Assembly: GCA_037178675.1 (NCBI GenBank)
Contig: JAYMGJ010000235.1
Location: 85,336 to 149,335, forward strand
From: Scleroderma bovista
Lineage: Eukaryota > Basidiomycota > Agaricomycetes > Boletales > Sclerodermataceae
DNA: 64,000 bases
Direction of reading: 5' to 3'
This document shows positions 1 to 10,668 of the stretch, piece after piece; positions within the stretch are counted from its first letter, which is position 1; every line of letters starts with the position of its first letter. The translations under genes and the position numbers were made by a program. Under the pieces are notes generated by a model, which was not told where the DNA came from, searched no databases, and saw nothing but the letters and a program-made list of their open reading frames with translations.

Positions 1-1401
1 GCCAGCACAGCGTGCATCACTCGTTTCATGAGAACACAAACAAATATATGCATTTCTCGAGATACGACATGACATATTGTAGTGACTACTCGCTATATAC
101 AGTGACGGCGTATAGCGCACATGTAAAGGGAGCGTGTCAGTGTCGATCAGCACGCATGCAGAAGGTACTTGCCTGAAGAGGCTGGCCTCCGCGCCCATCG
201 CCATTGACGTCGCGTTGTAGCGGTCGAGGACCATCGCATCGATCTCATCGAACTCGTCATCAGCGAACGGCTCGTGAGCGAAGGGCTCTTCATCCCCAAG
301 GGAGATGGCATCCTCCTCATACATTGTGATGCGCTCCTCGAGACGAGGGTGCTTCAGCGAGGAGGGACCGGCCTCGGGCTGGTCCAGGTTCGCACTCGCC
401 ATCGACACAACTTGGTCGAGAGTGCGGATAGTCTGGCAGGAGGGCTCTACCCCCAGACGGTGTGCCAAATCGAAGGCCCGAATAGTATTATCGAAAGCGG
501 GGGGGCCATAGTGGGCAGCACCGGGGGTGTGAGCCAGGGCGCGAGGGTCGACGGTGGGCTCTGGTCCATCGTAGTGGACGTACGTAGCGAAAGCGGCTTG
601 TTGGGCGTTCTCGCGGCGAGCGCGAGCCTTCTTGCCGCCACGGCGTGTGCGGCCTCCCTGTCCTTGGGCAGGAGCGTTTCTGCTCGTACCGCCGTTGGAC
701 CCGCCTTGCTGCTGCTGCTGCCTCTGGGGCTGCTGCTGCTGCTGGGCGAACTTGGGGTCAGCCGGCTTGCGCTTCACAGCGCTAAGCTTGTTGGCCTGGG
801 GGCCCTTACCACCGGCGCACGAAGAGGCGCCTTTCTGTTCGAAAGAGAGTGTGGCGGCTTTGACTATCCCATCGGGCTTCAGATTTTTGATCTCGTCTGG
901 CGACGTTTGGCTGAGTATCTGAGCTACGACCTCCATAGTGGGAGGGAGCTTGCATAGAATGATCATGGCCTGCACGGGGGCAGGGAATTCGAAGCCAGCG
1001 TCTTTGAGGTATGCAAAGTGGCTAAGCACTTTGGTGATGGCAGGAGCGGGATGAGAGCCAGCAGGAATGGTAGTCACCAGGAGCTTGCTAAGCTCGGCGT
1101 AGGCGGAGCCGATACTGGGGGCGCCGAAGTTCTTCTTGAGGTGGTCCCAGACATCTTTAACATTGTCGAGGTTGGAGACAGCGACCTGGATAGAGGGGGC
1201 GAGGCGCAAGGTGATATTACCGAGCGCTCTCTCGGTGTTGTCGTCCCATTCCTTACGGTCATCGTGACCGGCAACGGGTTGCGTCGTCGAGTAAACGTAC
1301 CATTGGCCTTGTGCCCGAAGGTAGGCCTGCATGGAGGTGTGCCACTGCTGCCAGTTGGAGCCAGTGAACACGGAAACCATCTTGTCAAGAGCGCTGGACA
1401 T
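1..1401 (-). CDS. Ty1/copia gag polyprotein, 5' part (runs off window)
   Basis: Reading the minus strand from the ATG at 1401 gives an open frame of 467 codons that reaches base 1 with no stop. The protein begins MSSALDKMVSVFTGSNWQQW, the form of the DUF4219/UBN2-type capsid domain of fungal copia elements (W-x2-W-type start, then the NYxxW-like helices to about residue 190). A Gln-rich stretch (about residues 220-235) and a basic Arg/Lys stretch follow. No CCHC zinc knuckle appears inside the window. At 173/172 the sequence AG|GCAAGT matches a GC-AG intron donor; after it the translation loses gag character, so the last 57 codons may be intron. It lies downstream of the primer site and LTR at 1741-1938. 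The + strand ORFs here are antisense shadows. Confidence 0.85.
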   Translation of the reverse strand, partial: MSSALDKMVSVFTGSNWQQWHTSMQAYLRAQGQWYVYSTTQPVAGHDDRKEWDDNTERALGNITLRLAPSIQVAVSNLDNVKDVWDHLKKNFGAPSIGSAYAELSKLLVTTIPAGSHPAPAITKVLSHFAYLKDAGFEFPAPVQAMIILCKLPPTMEVVAQILSQTSPDEIKNLKPDGIVKAATLSFEQKGASSCAGGKGPQANKLSAVKRKPADPKFAQQQQQPQRQQQQQGGSNGGTSRNAPAQGQGGRTRRGGKKARARRENAQQAAFATYVHYDGPEPTVDPRALAHTPGAAHYGPPAFDNTIRAFDLAHRLGVEPSCQTIRTLDQVVSMASANLDQPEAGPSSLKHPRLEERITMYEEDAISLGDEEPFAHEPFADDEFDEIDAMVLDRYNATSMAMGAEASLFRQVPSACVLIDTDTLPLHVRYTPSLYIASSHYNMSCRISRNAYICLCSHETSDARCAG

Positions 1402-1531
1402 GGTGATATTCTGTTGGGAGTCAACGGAGTCAGCAAGTGAATGCGACAACGGACAATCAAGAAAAGAAGAAACACCTGAGTGCTAGTGAAAGCACTTCTG
1501 TCAACAGCTAACTCATGACTAGGGTATGCCA

Positions 1532-1658
1532 GCGCAAGTCATCGACGAACTTCGCCTGTGGCAATACAGGTGCTCAACTAGGAGCTCACTGTCTGGCGCA
1601 AGTCGTCGACCGACTTCACCTTGTGGCTGTGCAGGGGCTCAGCTAGGAGCTCACTGTG
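1532..1658. repeat. Two imperfect 64-bp tandem units in copia leader
   Basis: The motif GCGCAAGTC-TCGAC-ACTTC starts at 1532 and again at 1596. Each unit ends in CTAGGAGCTCACTGT. The spacing is 64 bp. It sits in the untranslated leader between primer site and gag of the copia element. Confidence 0.75.
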
Positions 1659-1740
1659 GTCCACAGTGTCAAGCTAGTTAAAGCGACACTCAGGGAGCTG
1701 GAGCGCTGCCTGGTGCATTGCTGCACACAGTGCGCTCACA

Positions 1741-1752
1741 GGGCTCATAACC
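1741..1752 (-). other. Copia primer-binding site (internal initiator-tRNA type)
   Basis: On the minus strand the bases next to the LTR read AGGTTATGAGCCC. This is complementary to the anticodon stem-loop of initiator tRNA-Met (GGGCTCATAACC). Priming from the middle of tRNA-iMet rather than its 3' end is the known mode of copia-type elements. The site is directly adjacent to the LTR end at 1753. Confidence 0.8.
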
Positions 1753-1938
1753 TGTTGAAGCAATACCTATATACATAGAGGAACTGCTACTCCAACTCAC
1801 CTGTTAGGTGGAGTGCACAACCAGAGATGGTAGCAGTAGCTGGTTAAGAGCTGTTATATTATATAAGCGGTGAACACTGTTTATATACAACAAATAGTGT
1901 GATGCGTGACTGTGACACGTGACATGTGACATGTAACA
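1753..1938 (-). mobile_element. 5' LTR of the copia element
   Basis: A 186-bp segment that begins TGTTGAAGC and ends ATGTAACA on the + strand, giving TGTT...AACA inverted ends. Read on the minus strand it holds a TATATAA-like box (about 1855-1866) and is followed by the primer site and gag leader, as expected for a 5' LTR. Near its outer end are short GTGACA repeats (1908-1932). The matching 3' LTR lies outside the window, so the TSD (candidate TCTAC at 1939-1943) cannot be checked. Confidence 0.75.
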
Positions 1939-2404
1939 TCTACTCTAAAGAGGACTATTACTAAGTCTACATTCATCTTCCTGGTGCAAGTGTTTGCATG
2001 GATGGTGAGTAAAGAGTTTTTTATTGAATTCATGAAGGAGCCAGATGCTATCCCTACTGTGACTGATAATGCAACATATCAACATATGCATTGAATGGTG
2101 TCAATTGCCCTGAAGGAAGGGTTGCAAGATCCACAATACAGTGATTTATTGTTTGCACTTGAGAATGATAATCTGTGAACACATAGGCAGGAGTGATTTG
2201 AAGTTGTTGACACATTACAGTAAATTTTTGGTAGCCAGAGGTTGCCACACTGAACATTTTTGTAAGGGGGGTAATAGGCAGAATGCCACTTTCCAGACCC
2301 TCAAGGGTGTCTGCTTTGGTGTGTAGCATGTGCACGAGGATATAGACTGGAGGGTAATGGAGTTGTACAGTCTCCGTGGCTAAGCAGCCTTCAGCCACCC
2401 CAAT
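1939..2404 (-). pseudogene. Decayed helicase C-terminus (Pif1/Helitron-like)
   Basis: A 114-codon minus frame (2398-2054) holds ITPAYVFTDYHSQVQTI and VDLATLPSGQLTPFNAYV. This resembles the conserved motif (LTPAYAFTDYRAQGQT ... VALSRSRG) of the C-terminal part of agaricomycete Pif1-like or Helitron helicases. After a stop the similarity resumes in another frame near 2050-1960 (DSIWLLHEFNKKLFTHHP). The Gly of the QGQT motif is lost and the frame is broken. The copia LTR abuts it at 1938, so the copia element probably inserted into it. Family is by pattern memory only. Confidence 0.5.
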
Positions 2405-2901
2405 AAACCTGTTTTGATGATACAGGTTCTTAGATGTTCAATGGACATTAGGGGGTATGGTGTGCAGCTCACAAGTGGCTTTCCAGGATGCCTGTATCCA
2501 TGTTGTGAATAACCAATTGTGTGTGTATCTTTTGGCAAAAATGGGGTTGGTGAACTCATTGTACAACAGTGTTACATAAGCTGGAAATTCCTAGCATGAG
2601 TGGGAGCCTCGAAGAAGGTGGCAAATACGACAATTGGATGTAAGATTCGTCCAAGTAATATTATGGATGATTGATGCAGAACGACGACATTAAGATGGAT
2701 GAAGCGGTGTATCATATATGTAGTGGTGTATTTGTGTGGTGTTTGTTGTAATACGAGGGAACAAGGTGTGTGCCGTCTTAGACGGCCCTCTAGTCCATAA
2801 ATTAGGTCTTTTTCAAACCAATTATGTAATAAATAGTTATTTGCTACTACTCGCTCTCTTGCAGCACCCGAACTATCACCCGCCAGTTGTGCTCGAGACA
2901 A
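2405..2901. other. Intergenic, upstream of the GGPP synthase gene
   Basis: Short ORFs on both strands show no family resemblance. The left part may be further helicase decay; the right part should hold the promoter of the gene starting at 2902. No clear TATA box or repeat was seen. Confidence 0.4.
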
Positions 2902-4266
2902 ATGCCCATTTCTACGTTTGAAAACCTCCTCTCGTCTATAAAGCAGTCCCCAGATGGGTGGTCTCCAGATCGTGAAAAGGTAGACGAAATATCAACTATC
3001 AGTTAAATTGCAGTCCCGCAGGGTCACCTTCATATGAACAGGTTCTGCTGGACCCTTTCACTTATGTTGCTTCAAATCCAGGGAAAGATATCCGCGGAAC
3101 GCTGATTGTCGCATTCGATCTGTGGCTAAACGTTCCCAAGACAAAGCTGAATGTGATCGCTCAGGTGGTAGACACGGTGCACAACGCGTCTCTCATGTTC
3201 GACCAACTTTAGTCCCAGGGCTAAATCATTGCAGTCTGATAATTAACTCGTCTACGCAGGCTCGACGACATAGAAGATGATTCTGAGTTACGAAGGGGGA
3301 AACCAGCCACTCACAAGGTGTATGGTATCCCTCAGACGATAAATTCTGCCACCTACGCTCTTTGGGTTGCTTACCAGCGATTGTCATCGATCCGGCCATC
3401 CGCTACGGGTGGAGTCGGGGGAAAGCACAGTCCCCTGTGCGATGACGCATTAGACCAGATCTTTACAGGTATACCATAGGAGATCCTCCCTTAACAAGTC
3501 CTTTTATATCTGTTTTCAGAGGAACTCTTGCGTCTGCACCGTGGTCAAGGGCTAGATATGCACTGGCGCGATTCCTTTACTTGTCCAACTGAGGATGAAT
3601 ATATCGAGATGGCACGCGGTAGTGAGCAGAATGAAATTGTTTTTATGATGCTACTAACTAGCTGCGTCCAGAGGCAAGCAGTGTATTACGCCTTTCAGTC
3701 AGACTCATGATGGCGTTCTCAACAAATACCAACATGTAAGCCCACCGACGCACCCAAGTTCATGTTGTCCCAATTCAATAACGAAGGGACCTGGTTTACT
3801 TGAGCGATCTTATCGGAGTTTTTGGTCAAATTCGAGACGACTACATGAACTTGCAAAGCAAAGAGGTCAATGATGTCTCTGGCACGGTATCAAAGCTCTG
3901 AAACGATCCAATGATCGTAGTACACAGATACCAAAGGCCTTGCAGACGATATTTCGGAAGGGAAATTCTCATTCCCTATCATCCACGGTATTCAAGAGAA
4001 CCCCGACAGTACGGTGATAATGGGTATGTACATCAGTTACTAATAAGACAATGACTGGCATTAAACAAACTCCAGACATCCTCAAGCAGACGCCAAAGAC
4101 GCCAAGCTTAAAACGTCAAGCAATTGCGTATCTCAAGGACGTCACACACTCCTTCGACTACACACTTCGCGTGATGCAGTTGTTGGAGGTGCAAATTCGC
4201 GATGAGATACTTAAGTTGGGAGGAAACCCAGTGCTAGAGGCATTGATAGATAAACTGCACCAATGA
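2902..4266 (+). CDS. BTS1: Geranylgeranyl diphosphate synthase (8 exons, 325 aa)
   Basis: Makes C20 geranylgeranyl diphosphate from isopentenyl diphosphate and an allylic diphosphate, feeding protein prenylation, carotenoids and diterpenes; cytosolic, Mg2+-dependent. Exons: 2902-2979, 3042-3196, 3260-3468, 3520-3618, 3672-3735, 3787-3865, 3921-4023, 4076-4266. They sum to 978 nt with phases matching at every junction. The first Asp-rich motif is [15 protein letters not shown] (exon 3, about residue 79) and the second is QIRDDY in exon 6; [15 protein letters not shown] and HGI follow in exon 7. The C-terminus [19 protein letters not shown] is typical of the E-type prenyl synthase fold. Several introns show CTAAC-like branch sites (for example 3650-3656). 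In-frame stops seen without splicing all fall in introns, so the gene appears intact. No terpene cyclase lies beside it. It converges on EFG1 with a 105-bp gap. Confidence 0.93.
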
Positions 4267-4371
4267 TAACGCATAGGTCGTTCGATAGATGCCTTGTTAT
4301 TCATCACAGGTGGAAAAATGGGCTTGCCACTCTGAAATAAACAGACGAAACTCGGTTTTGACGCGAATTTA

Positions 4372-5243
4372 TTACAGTTTTGCGAGCCACTCACAGTTGG
4401 AAGACTCTGAGACGTCATCGTCACCAAAAAAATCGTCCCCAGAAGCATCTTCGATCTGTTGTTGTTTCGAAGGACCCTTTCCACGGTCTGTCATATCTAT
4501 ACCTTTTCGTGGCAATCCTGACCTTCTCTCCCACTTTGGTTTCTCGAGATCATGCTCTGGCTCCAAGCTGAGCTCTCCGCGCCGCATTTTCGACCGTGTC
4601 AATTCTCGTATTTTCGAACGTTCATCATCGTCATCCGTGGTTTTGATTGGTGCAGATAGCACATTTGAGTTCCGCACTTCAGGGGGGAAAAGTGAGATAT
4701 ATTTCCTTGTCTTGGGATAGTGCTATGCAAGTGGTCAGCATCAAAACTATTAAAACAGATCGCTTCGACTATACCAGAATATAGTTCAGGTCTACTCTAA
4801 GATCAAATAAGGTTGACTCTAGCTCCTTAGTATTTTCTGCGGCTTTTATGTTACGTTTCGTCTGGTTAATTTTCCGAACCACCTTTTGTCGTTCTTGGTA
4901 GAACTTACGTGAACGAGTAGTGCAGAAGAGCCAGATAGGAATACACACCAAAAAACTTGACCTTGTGATATTTGACCGCCATCGCACGTTCTTGGCGTGC
5001 ATTTTGAGCCTTGACGAGATCGGCTTCGAGTGCCTTTATTTTCCGCTCGGTTTCAACCCGAACATTTGCAGCTAGATTCTCTTTGGCAAGAAGCCTTCTG
5101 GCCTGTCTCAACGATGACTTGATTTTCTGTACCCCTGGAGCAGTATCCTCTGAAGGTGCATATCTTGCTTTGTCAGGATATGGATGATGTCTGTCCTTCT
5201 GGCGGGATTTCCTTGAGGTTTGTTTGGCTTTGCCGGGTTCCAT
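4372..5243 (-). CDS. EFG1: rRNA-processing protein EFG1 (3 exons, 254 aa)
   Basis: EFG1 is a nucleolar factor of the 90S/small-subunit processome needed for early 18S rRNA processing. Minus exons: 5243-4949, 4893-4775, 4722-4372; phases join cleanly (765 nt). The domain reads VQKIKSSLRQARRLLAKE, then ETERKIKALEADLVKA and AVKYHKVKFFERQKVVRKI, a coiled-coil basic domain diagnostic of the family. It continues across both introns to LRVDLNYIL|HYPKTRKYISLFPP. The C-terminal tail is acidic/basic low complexity (TTDDDDERSK, GDDFFGDDD). I start at Met 5243; an upstream in-frame Met at 5300 would add 19 residues. It is head-to-head with ELP1 (about 190 bp apart), so the two may share a promoter. Confidence 0.9.
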
Positions 5244-5431
5244 TGGAGTCTGTTCCTCTGGGGATTTGGGAGAGGTGCATAGTAAGCCTGGCTGCAACAC
5301 TGAGACTAGGGTTAGTGCTTAGCTCGATGGGGTTAGGATTCCTTGCGTTTGGCACCGAGCCTAGGGTTAGGGTCCGATTTGACTCTCACTCAAAATGTAT
5401 CCTTGATCGATGATCATCATAACTCCTCGTC
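5244..5431. promoter_or_regulatory. Divergent promoter EFG1/ELP1
   Basis: 188 bp separate the start codons of two divergently transcribed housekeeping genes. It contains the near-repeat CTAGGGTTAG at about 5307 and 5361, reminiscent of (but not proven to be) telobox-like TTAGGG motifs often upstream of ribosome-biogenesis genes. Confidence 0.45.
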
Positions 5432-8400
5432 ATGCGGAATCTAGCACAGATTGCGGTACAAGTAGTCTCATTAGACGCGGACGCCGTAGGACAATTCTCG
5501 AGCGTACCACCCGAAGGTCCTGCAGCGACCCTCTCCGCGACTGCATTCGATATTGATCGGGATATCACGTTCGCTGCCACCGAATGTAGTGGTGAAATTC
5601 TCGTTTGGAAGACTTCGACAAATCATCTTTTTTCTCTTGAGGAGCCGTCGTTCAGCTTTTGTGGATCATATGTTACACCGGAGCCTCGTATTGCAAGTCT
5701 CAGGGTCCTCGCTGAAACTAGTCGATTAGCGTTGATAACGCACGCAGGAGATATTGTTGTCTGGGAGCTTGACGATTCTGGGGAATTCAATGTGGACGAT
5801 CTTCTGTCTCTCACCATCCAGCACTAACCACCTCACCAATCACAGAACGACCCTGATGTTCAAGGAACGGTGGACACAGGAATCCTTGCTGCATGTTGGA
5901 GTCCAGACGATACCCTCCTGACACTAACTACGAGTACGTTAACCAGCGGTTTACAAAATATGAATATTGACAATATGGTACATTTAGATGAAAATGTGAT
6001 TTTGATGACCTCAACGTTCGATGTTCTATCAGAGGTGCCTTTGGAAACGAGCGAATTTGGCGAGGGTTCGTACTAGTGCCCATTCACGTCTTGACTTTTC
6101 ATGATTTCTGCGCAGATGCCCCTATCGACGTTGGGTGGGGTGCCAAAGAAACTCAGTTCCATGGTTCTATCGGCCGTTCACACCTCAACGCCGAGGTACA
6201 TACGAATGACGAAGAAAATAGCGTCAGTGATGATGGGTTGCCCCGTATCACTTGGCGTGGCGACGGTGCCTACTTTGCCGTTTCCACGTGCTCTTCTCAG
6301 CCTCAGTCACACCGAGTTATTCGAGTGTATTCACACGAGGGGCGCCTTCAGTCTACGTCTGAACCGGTATCTGGTCTGGAGGCCAGTGTGGCATGGAGAC
6401 CAAATGGAGGGTTAATAGCTTCTTCACAAATGGAGGTCAGATTGGGTCTCCATGATACTCGCAAAAGTGGAAAATATGACGTTGTATTCTTCGAGCGGAA
6501 TGGCCTCCGCCATGGCGAGTTCAGTTTGCGCCGCCCGCAAGTAAGAGACGATTCGTTTTGCAGAGTTAAAGATCTTTTGTGGTCTCCCGATTCAGCTATA
6601 CTTGCAGTGTGGCTGAAGGACACAAAGGGCGATACAGTGCAATTATGGACAACAGGCAATTATCATTGGTACGTACTTTAATAAACTTTCCTCTGTCCCT
6701 GACAGCGAATGATGAGGTATGCAGGTATCTAAAGCAGGAGATATATCCCCCTGGTACTGATCACTTTACAACTGTTGCATGGCACCCAGAACAGGCCTTG
6801 CAGCTTGTTATGACGACCCCTTGTATGTATCTCCGTTACTGGGGGGAACCATTTCGCGAGGACTCACTATCTTCGAGCTCAGTTGATTTTCCAGACATAT
6901 GTATGGGATACTTGCGCCGGTGCACATGATACAGGTTGTGTAGGTGTTGTTGACGGAGGTAACTTCTCGTGACATTATTTGGAAAGGAAACTTACAACAC
7001 GTGGTAAATAGATCATGTCTTCCTCACTCCTTTCCGCACGCAGAATGTGCCTCCTCCAATGTCATCATATCAACTGCATGCATGTCCTCGTACCGATACT
7101 GACGCGTCCTTATCATCTACGCCTTCTTTGCGAAGCACCCCGATTCATATATCTCTCTCGCCCTTGAAAAATGTATTAGCAGCCGTGTGGAGAAATGGGT
7201 ATGTTGCTGTTTGGTCTCTGCATACCCGCATTGGACCTGGGAATGGGAAGGTAATGGATCCTACACTGCTATGGTCGACAGAGTTGGAGGACCAAGGCAA
7301 ATCATGGAAACAGATTTCTGTTTCTGTAACTGACGAGACAATCTTGCAAGTGGCTGTGCTCTGTTCTTTGGAGAAAGGCTTCGACCAGGCAATTATCCAT
7401 GAAGTCCGACTTTCCACAACGGGCGAACTGTCTGTCGTCGGTGATGATAGCTGGGTGGCTAATTTTCGGGGGAAGAATGGTCGTCTTTTGTCAAGTTTAG
7501 AGCGGGCACCACCATTTTGGCAGTCTTCTGACGGACAAATATTCAACGGTTTGTATCTTACGCAACCTGTTGACGCCTGTTCCTAATGCCTTATTCTTTC
7601 AGTGGATTGTGTTCAAGATGCGCGCATACAACTCTGCAAATTCCCAGAATTTTGCTATTGGGCTATGAGTTTTACAGCCCAGTCACGGCATCTATTTGTC
7701 GCTCTTTCCAGTACGGGGAAGCTCTATTGCGCTGCCAAAGGCTCGAAACCAGCACTGCTGGTCAAGAATGCGAGTTCATTCACGGTTGCCTCGGGTTTTG
7801 TGGTGTTCACCACACATGCTCACGAAGTGCATTTCACTCCCGTTGTAACGATAGTAGACCATCTGGATGCCCAGACCTTGGCGGACGATGATGTGTCTAT
7901 CATTGCTACAGACTCCTCGCAGAAACGTCGGATTGAACGTGGATCAAGAATTGTGACTGTGGTGCCGAGTATGATGAGCCTCATCCTACAAATGCCGAGA
8001 GGCAATCTTGAGACCATAAACCCAAGGCCTTTAGTGATGGAGGTTGTGAAAAGTGACCTCGATGCGTCAGTGCCCTTTGCATATGATTTGTTACTTGCTG
8101 AAAGGCTTGCAGGGGTCAATGGAAAAAGGCCTTTTCGGCCTGTCGCAAACACCGAATAGATCTGAGTATCATTGTGGAACACAACCAGGGAGTGTTCTTA
8201 GCTAGCGTCCCTGCATTCGTCGAGCAAGTCCAAGATGTTGATTCCATTAATTTATTTTTAACTAGTATCGGGTACGTTTCTCCTGGTCCTTGGGTTTCCA
8301 CCTACTTGAACTGTCATTAGGCGAAGTCAGTTATCCTCGAAAACCGTCATTGATGTATGCGATGTCATTCGATGTGAACTTGAGACCAAGGATCTCAGCA

Positions 8401-10408
8401 AGTACGTTAACTCGATCCTGACTGCGTACGTGGTGAAGACACCGCCGGACTGTGAGGCTGGGCTTGCACTATTACTACGACTGCGAGGTATGTGTCATCC
8501 CTTATCATTATTTGAAACTCACACAAATTTCTTCAATTTGAAGAGCTCCACCCAGATTTGGTCGAAGATGCTGTCAAGTATATCATTTTTCTGGTGGATG
8601 CCGACCAACTGTTCGACACCGCACTGGGAATGTATGACTTCTCCTTGGTCCTTTTGGTTGCGCAACATGCGCAAAAGGTTTGGGCTTCGTTCTAAATCCC
8701 ATGCAGTCTGCTTGACCTCTGTATACAGGACCCGAGGGAATATCTTCCCTTCCTTCGTGAACTGAGGGCGCTTCCAGTGTACTATCAACGCTTTAGAATC
8801 GACGATCACCTGCGAAGATACAGTAAAGCGCTTTCAAACCTCAACCTTGCTGGTCAGGAAAATACTGAAAAACTTGTGCATGGGGCTGATTGGTTTTAGG
8901 TGCCACCTACTTTCAAGAAGCGCTTGATTATATCGAGCGCCATCAACTTTACGGGCCGGGGCTCGAAATCTGGGAGGGTACGGAACGATATCCGGTAGGG
9001 TGCTCTTGGCTTATCTGAGGCGAATTCCCGTTGAATGGGGCTATGAAGGCCGTACTTGGCATATATGGTAACTGGCTCTTCGAGAGGCGTGAATACAGAC
9101 AAGCAGCCCTGGGTAAGTGGGTAATGTGCTGGCCATATCCACCGCGTTCACATCGGTTGTAGTCTTCGTTGAGGCGTCCGATTTCCGCAAGGCAATGATA
9201 GCTCACGAAAGAGCTCTGGAATGGCAGGAGCTCTTCGAATTATGTGTAAAAGAAGCGCTTTCGGAGGACGAGGTCAAGGAGATTGCATATCGCATTGCTG
9301 GTTCGTCTCCCACCCGATCCTGAGCGAATGATTCTGACTTTTGCAATAGACGAATTATCATCGAAGAAGCGGTTCTCTGAAGCTGCAAGAGTACTCTTAG
9401 ATTATGCATGTGACGACAATCAGGCCGTCATAGCACTTGTGCAAGGAAATGAATTCTCTGAGGCCCGGAGAATTGTAAGACTCCCCCGGAACTGTGGAAG
9501 ACGTGCACTTACATACCTGTGTATAGATTTCCCTGCGCGCGATTCCACAGTTACTCGAAGATGTGGTCGTGCCTGGAACGCTGGAGATGAAGGCACAACT
9601 CAGCGAAGACCTTCTTGAGATGCGTGAACAATTGAGCAAGCAAGTTGCCCGCGTTAAGGAACTGCGCATTAAGAAAGCGCTGGAGCCCGGTGATTTTTCT
9701 TATCCATTCTCCGCTTCTGTGCCTCCTAATGACCATCCTTCTGTTGGAAGATGCCTTCTATGGTACTGAAGACACCAGCCTGCATAATGTCGATGTGATG
9801 ACGGATGTTTCCATGGCACCGACTGCATTTACCAGGTATACGGTTGCCCCGTCAGCGGCATCGAAAGCGTCCAAGTAGGTGGCTCGCGCCATGTGGAAAG
9901 TAATAAAAACTGAACCTGTTTATATCTCTGCAGACGCAGCTCAAAGACGAAACGTAAAATGGAGCGCAAGGTCGGATCAGGTCGCAAAGGCACGGTGGAC
10001 GAAGAAGAGTATCTCCTCAAATCGGTCACCAAACTTGTCTCTCGCTGGACTGCAACACAACGTAAGATTTCGGGGCCCTCAGGTTGCATCCGCCCTGACC
10101 ATTTCTGCGATCTTCTAGGGGAAGGGAAAAAGCTATTGCCACACCTACTCCGGCTCTCCGAACAGCATCGGTCAGGGGGCCGTGCTCTTCAGCAAGATAT
10201 GGAGTCCTTTGAGAAGGAGCTCACTGATGCCATCGACGAAATGTGGACGAGGCCGGCGACTTCTGACAATCAGACACAGGCAGACTCATGGGCCAGCCGC
10301 ATGCTAGAAAAGGAAAAAGAAGGGAGGATTGATCCCTTGGACTGTGTGCCGAAACCGGACATCGAAACGAGTGATTGGGGGATCAAGTTGTTGCGCGCCC
10401 ATGACTGA
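5432..10408 (+). CDS. ELP1: Elongator complex subunit 1 (ELP1/IKI3), 20 exons, 1322 aa
   Basis: Scaffold of the Elongator complex, which modifies wobble uridines of tRNAs (cm5U/mcm5U). The N-terminal half carries WD40-type propellers (ACWSPDDTLLTLTT; DVGWGAKETQFHG; WRGDGAYFAVSTC; VFFERNGLRHGEFSLR). The C-terminal half is a TPR-like solenoid (FQEALDYIERHQLYG; FVEASDFRKAMIAHERALEW; ELSSKKRFSEAARVLLDYA) and ends in a basic tail (KRSSKTKRKMERKVGSGRKG) and dimerisation helices. Exons: 5432-5791, 5846-5933, 5988-6065, 6116-6668, 6725-6822, 6878-6958, 7012-7548, 7603-8065, 8113-8271, 8321-8487, 8544-8677, 8729-8852, 8900-8994, 9049-9112, 9163-9300, 9350-9474, 9527-9689, 9751-9874, 9934-10061, 10119-10408. 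Phases agree throughout (3969 nt). The acceptor at 6877 (GAG) is the only uncertain site. The length matches the family (about 1300 aa). The gene looks intact. Confidence 0.95.
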
Positions 10409-10668
10409 GACCAACAGAATGTACAGTGAATGCGGTCTCCAAGTACTTAAATTTAGGCACGAGACAAACAGCAATACAAAGGCTAAGTTTTGGGGTCCAA
10501 GATTATTGTACAGGGCAGTTAGTACAGAGAGCGGCGACCGACAGATGTGAGAATAGATGCGCAATGCGTAAGGTATGGTATGATCGGGTAATGGTGAATG
10601 AGTGTAGCCAGAGTGGTTGCATGGAAGGTATGGAGGACTCCTAGAAAGCGAATACGTATTTGGAGTAT

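Noticed and set aside
274..957. Long + strand ORF (227 aa) with Leu-rich stretches
   Set aside because: It is antisense to a much better minus-strand copia gag with capsid motifs; the Leu runs are the complement of the gag CAG (Gln) repeats.
3197..3259. Stop codon in the middle of the GGPP synthase
   Set aside because: It lies in an intron whose removal rebuilds SLM|LDDIEDD.
8880..9110. In-frame stops suggesting ELP1 is a pseudogene
   Set aside because: A 47-bp intron (8853-8899) and a 54-bp intron (8995-9048) remove the stops and keep both phase and ELP1 family sequence.
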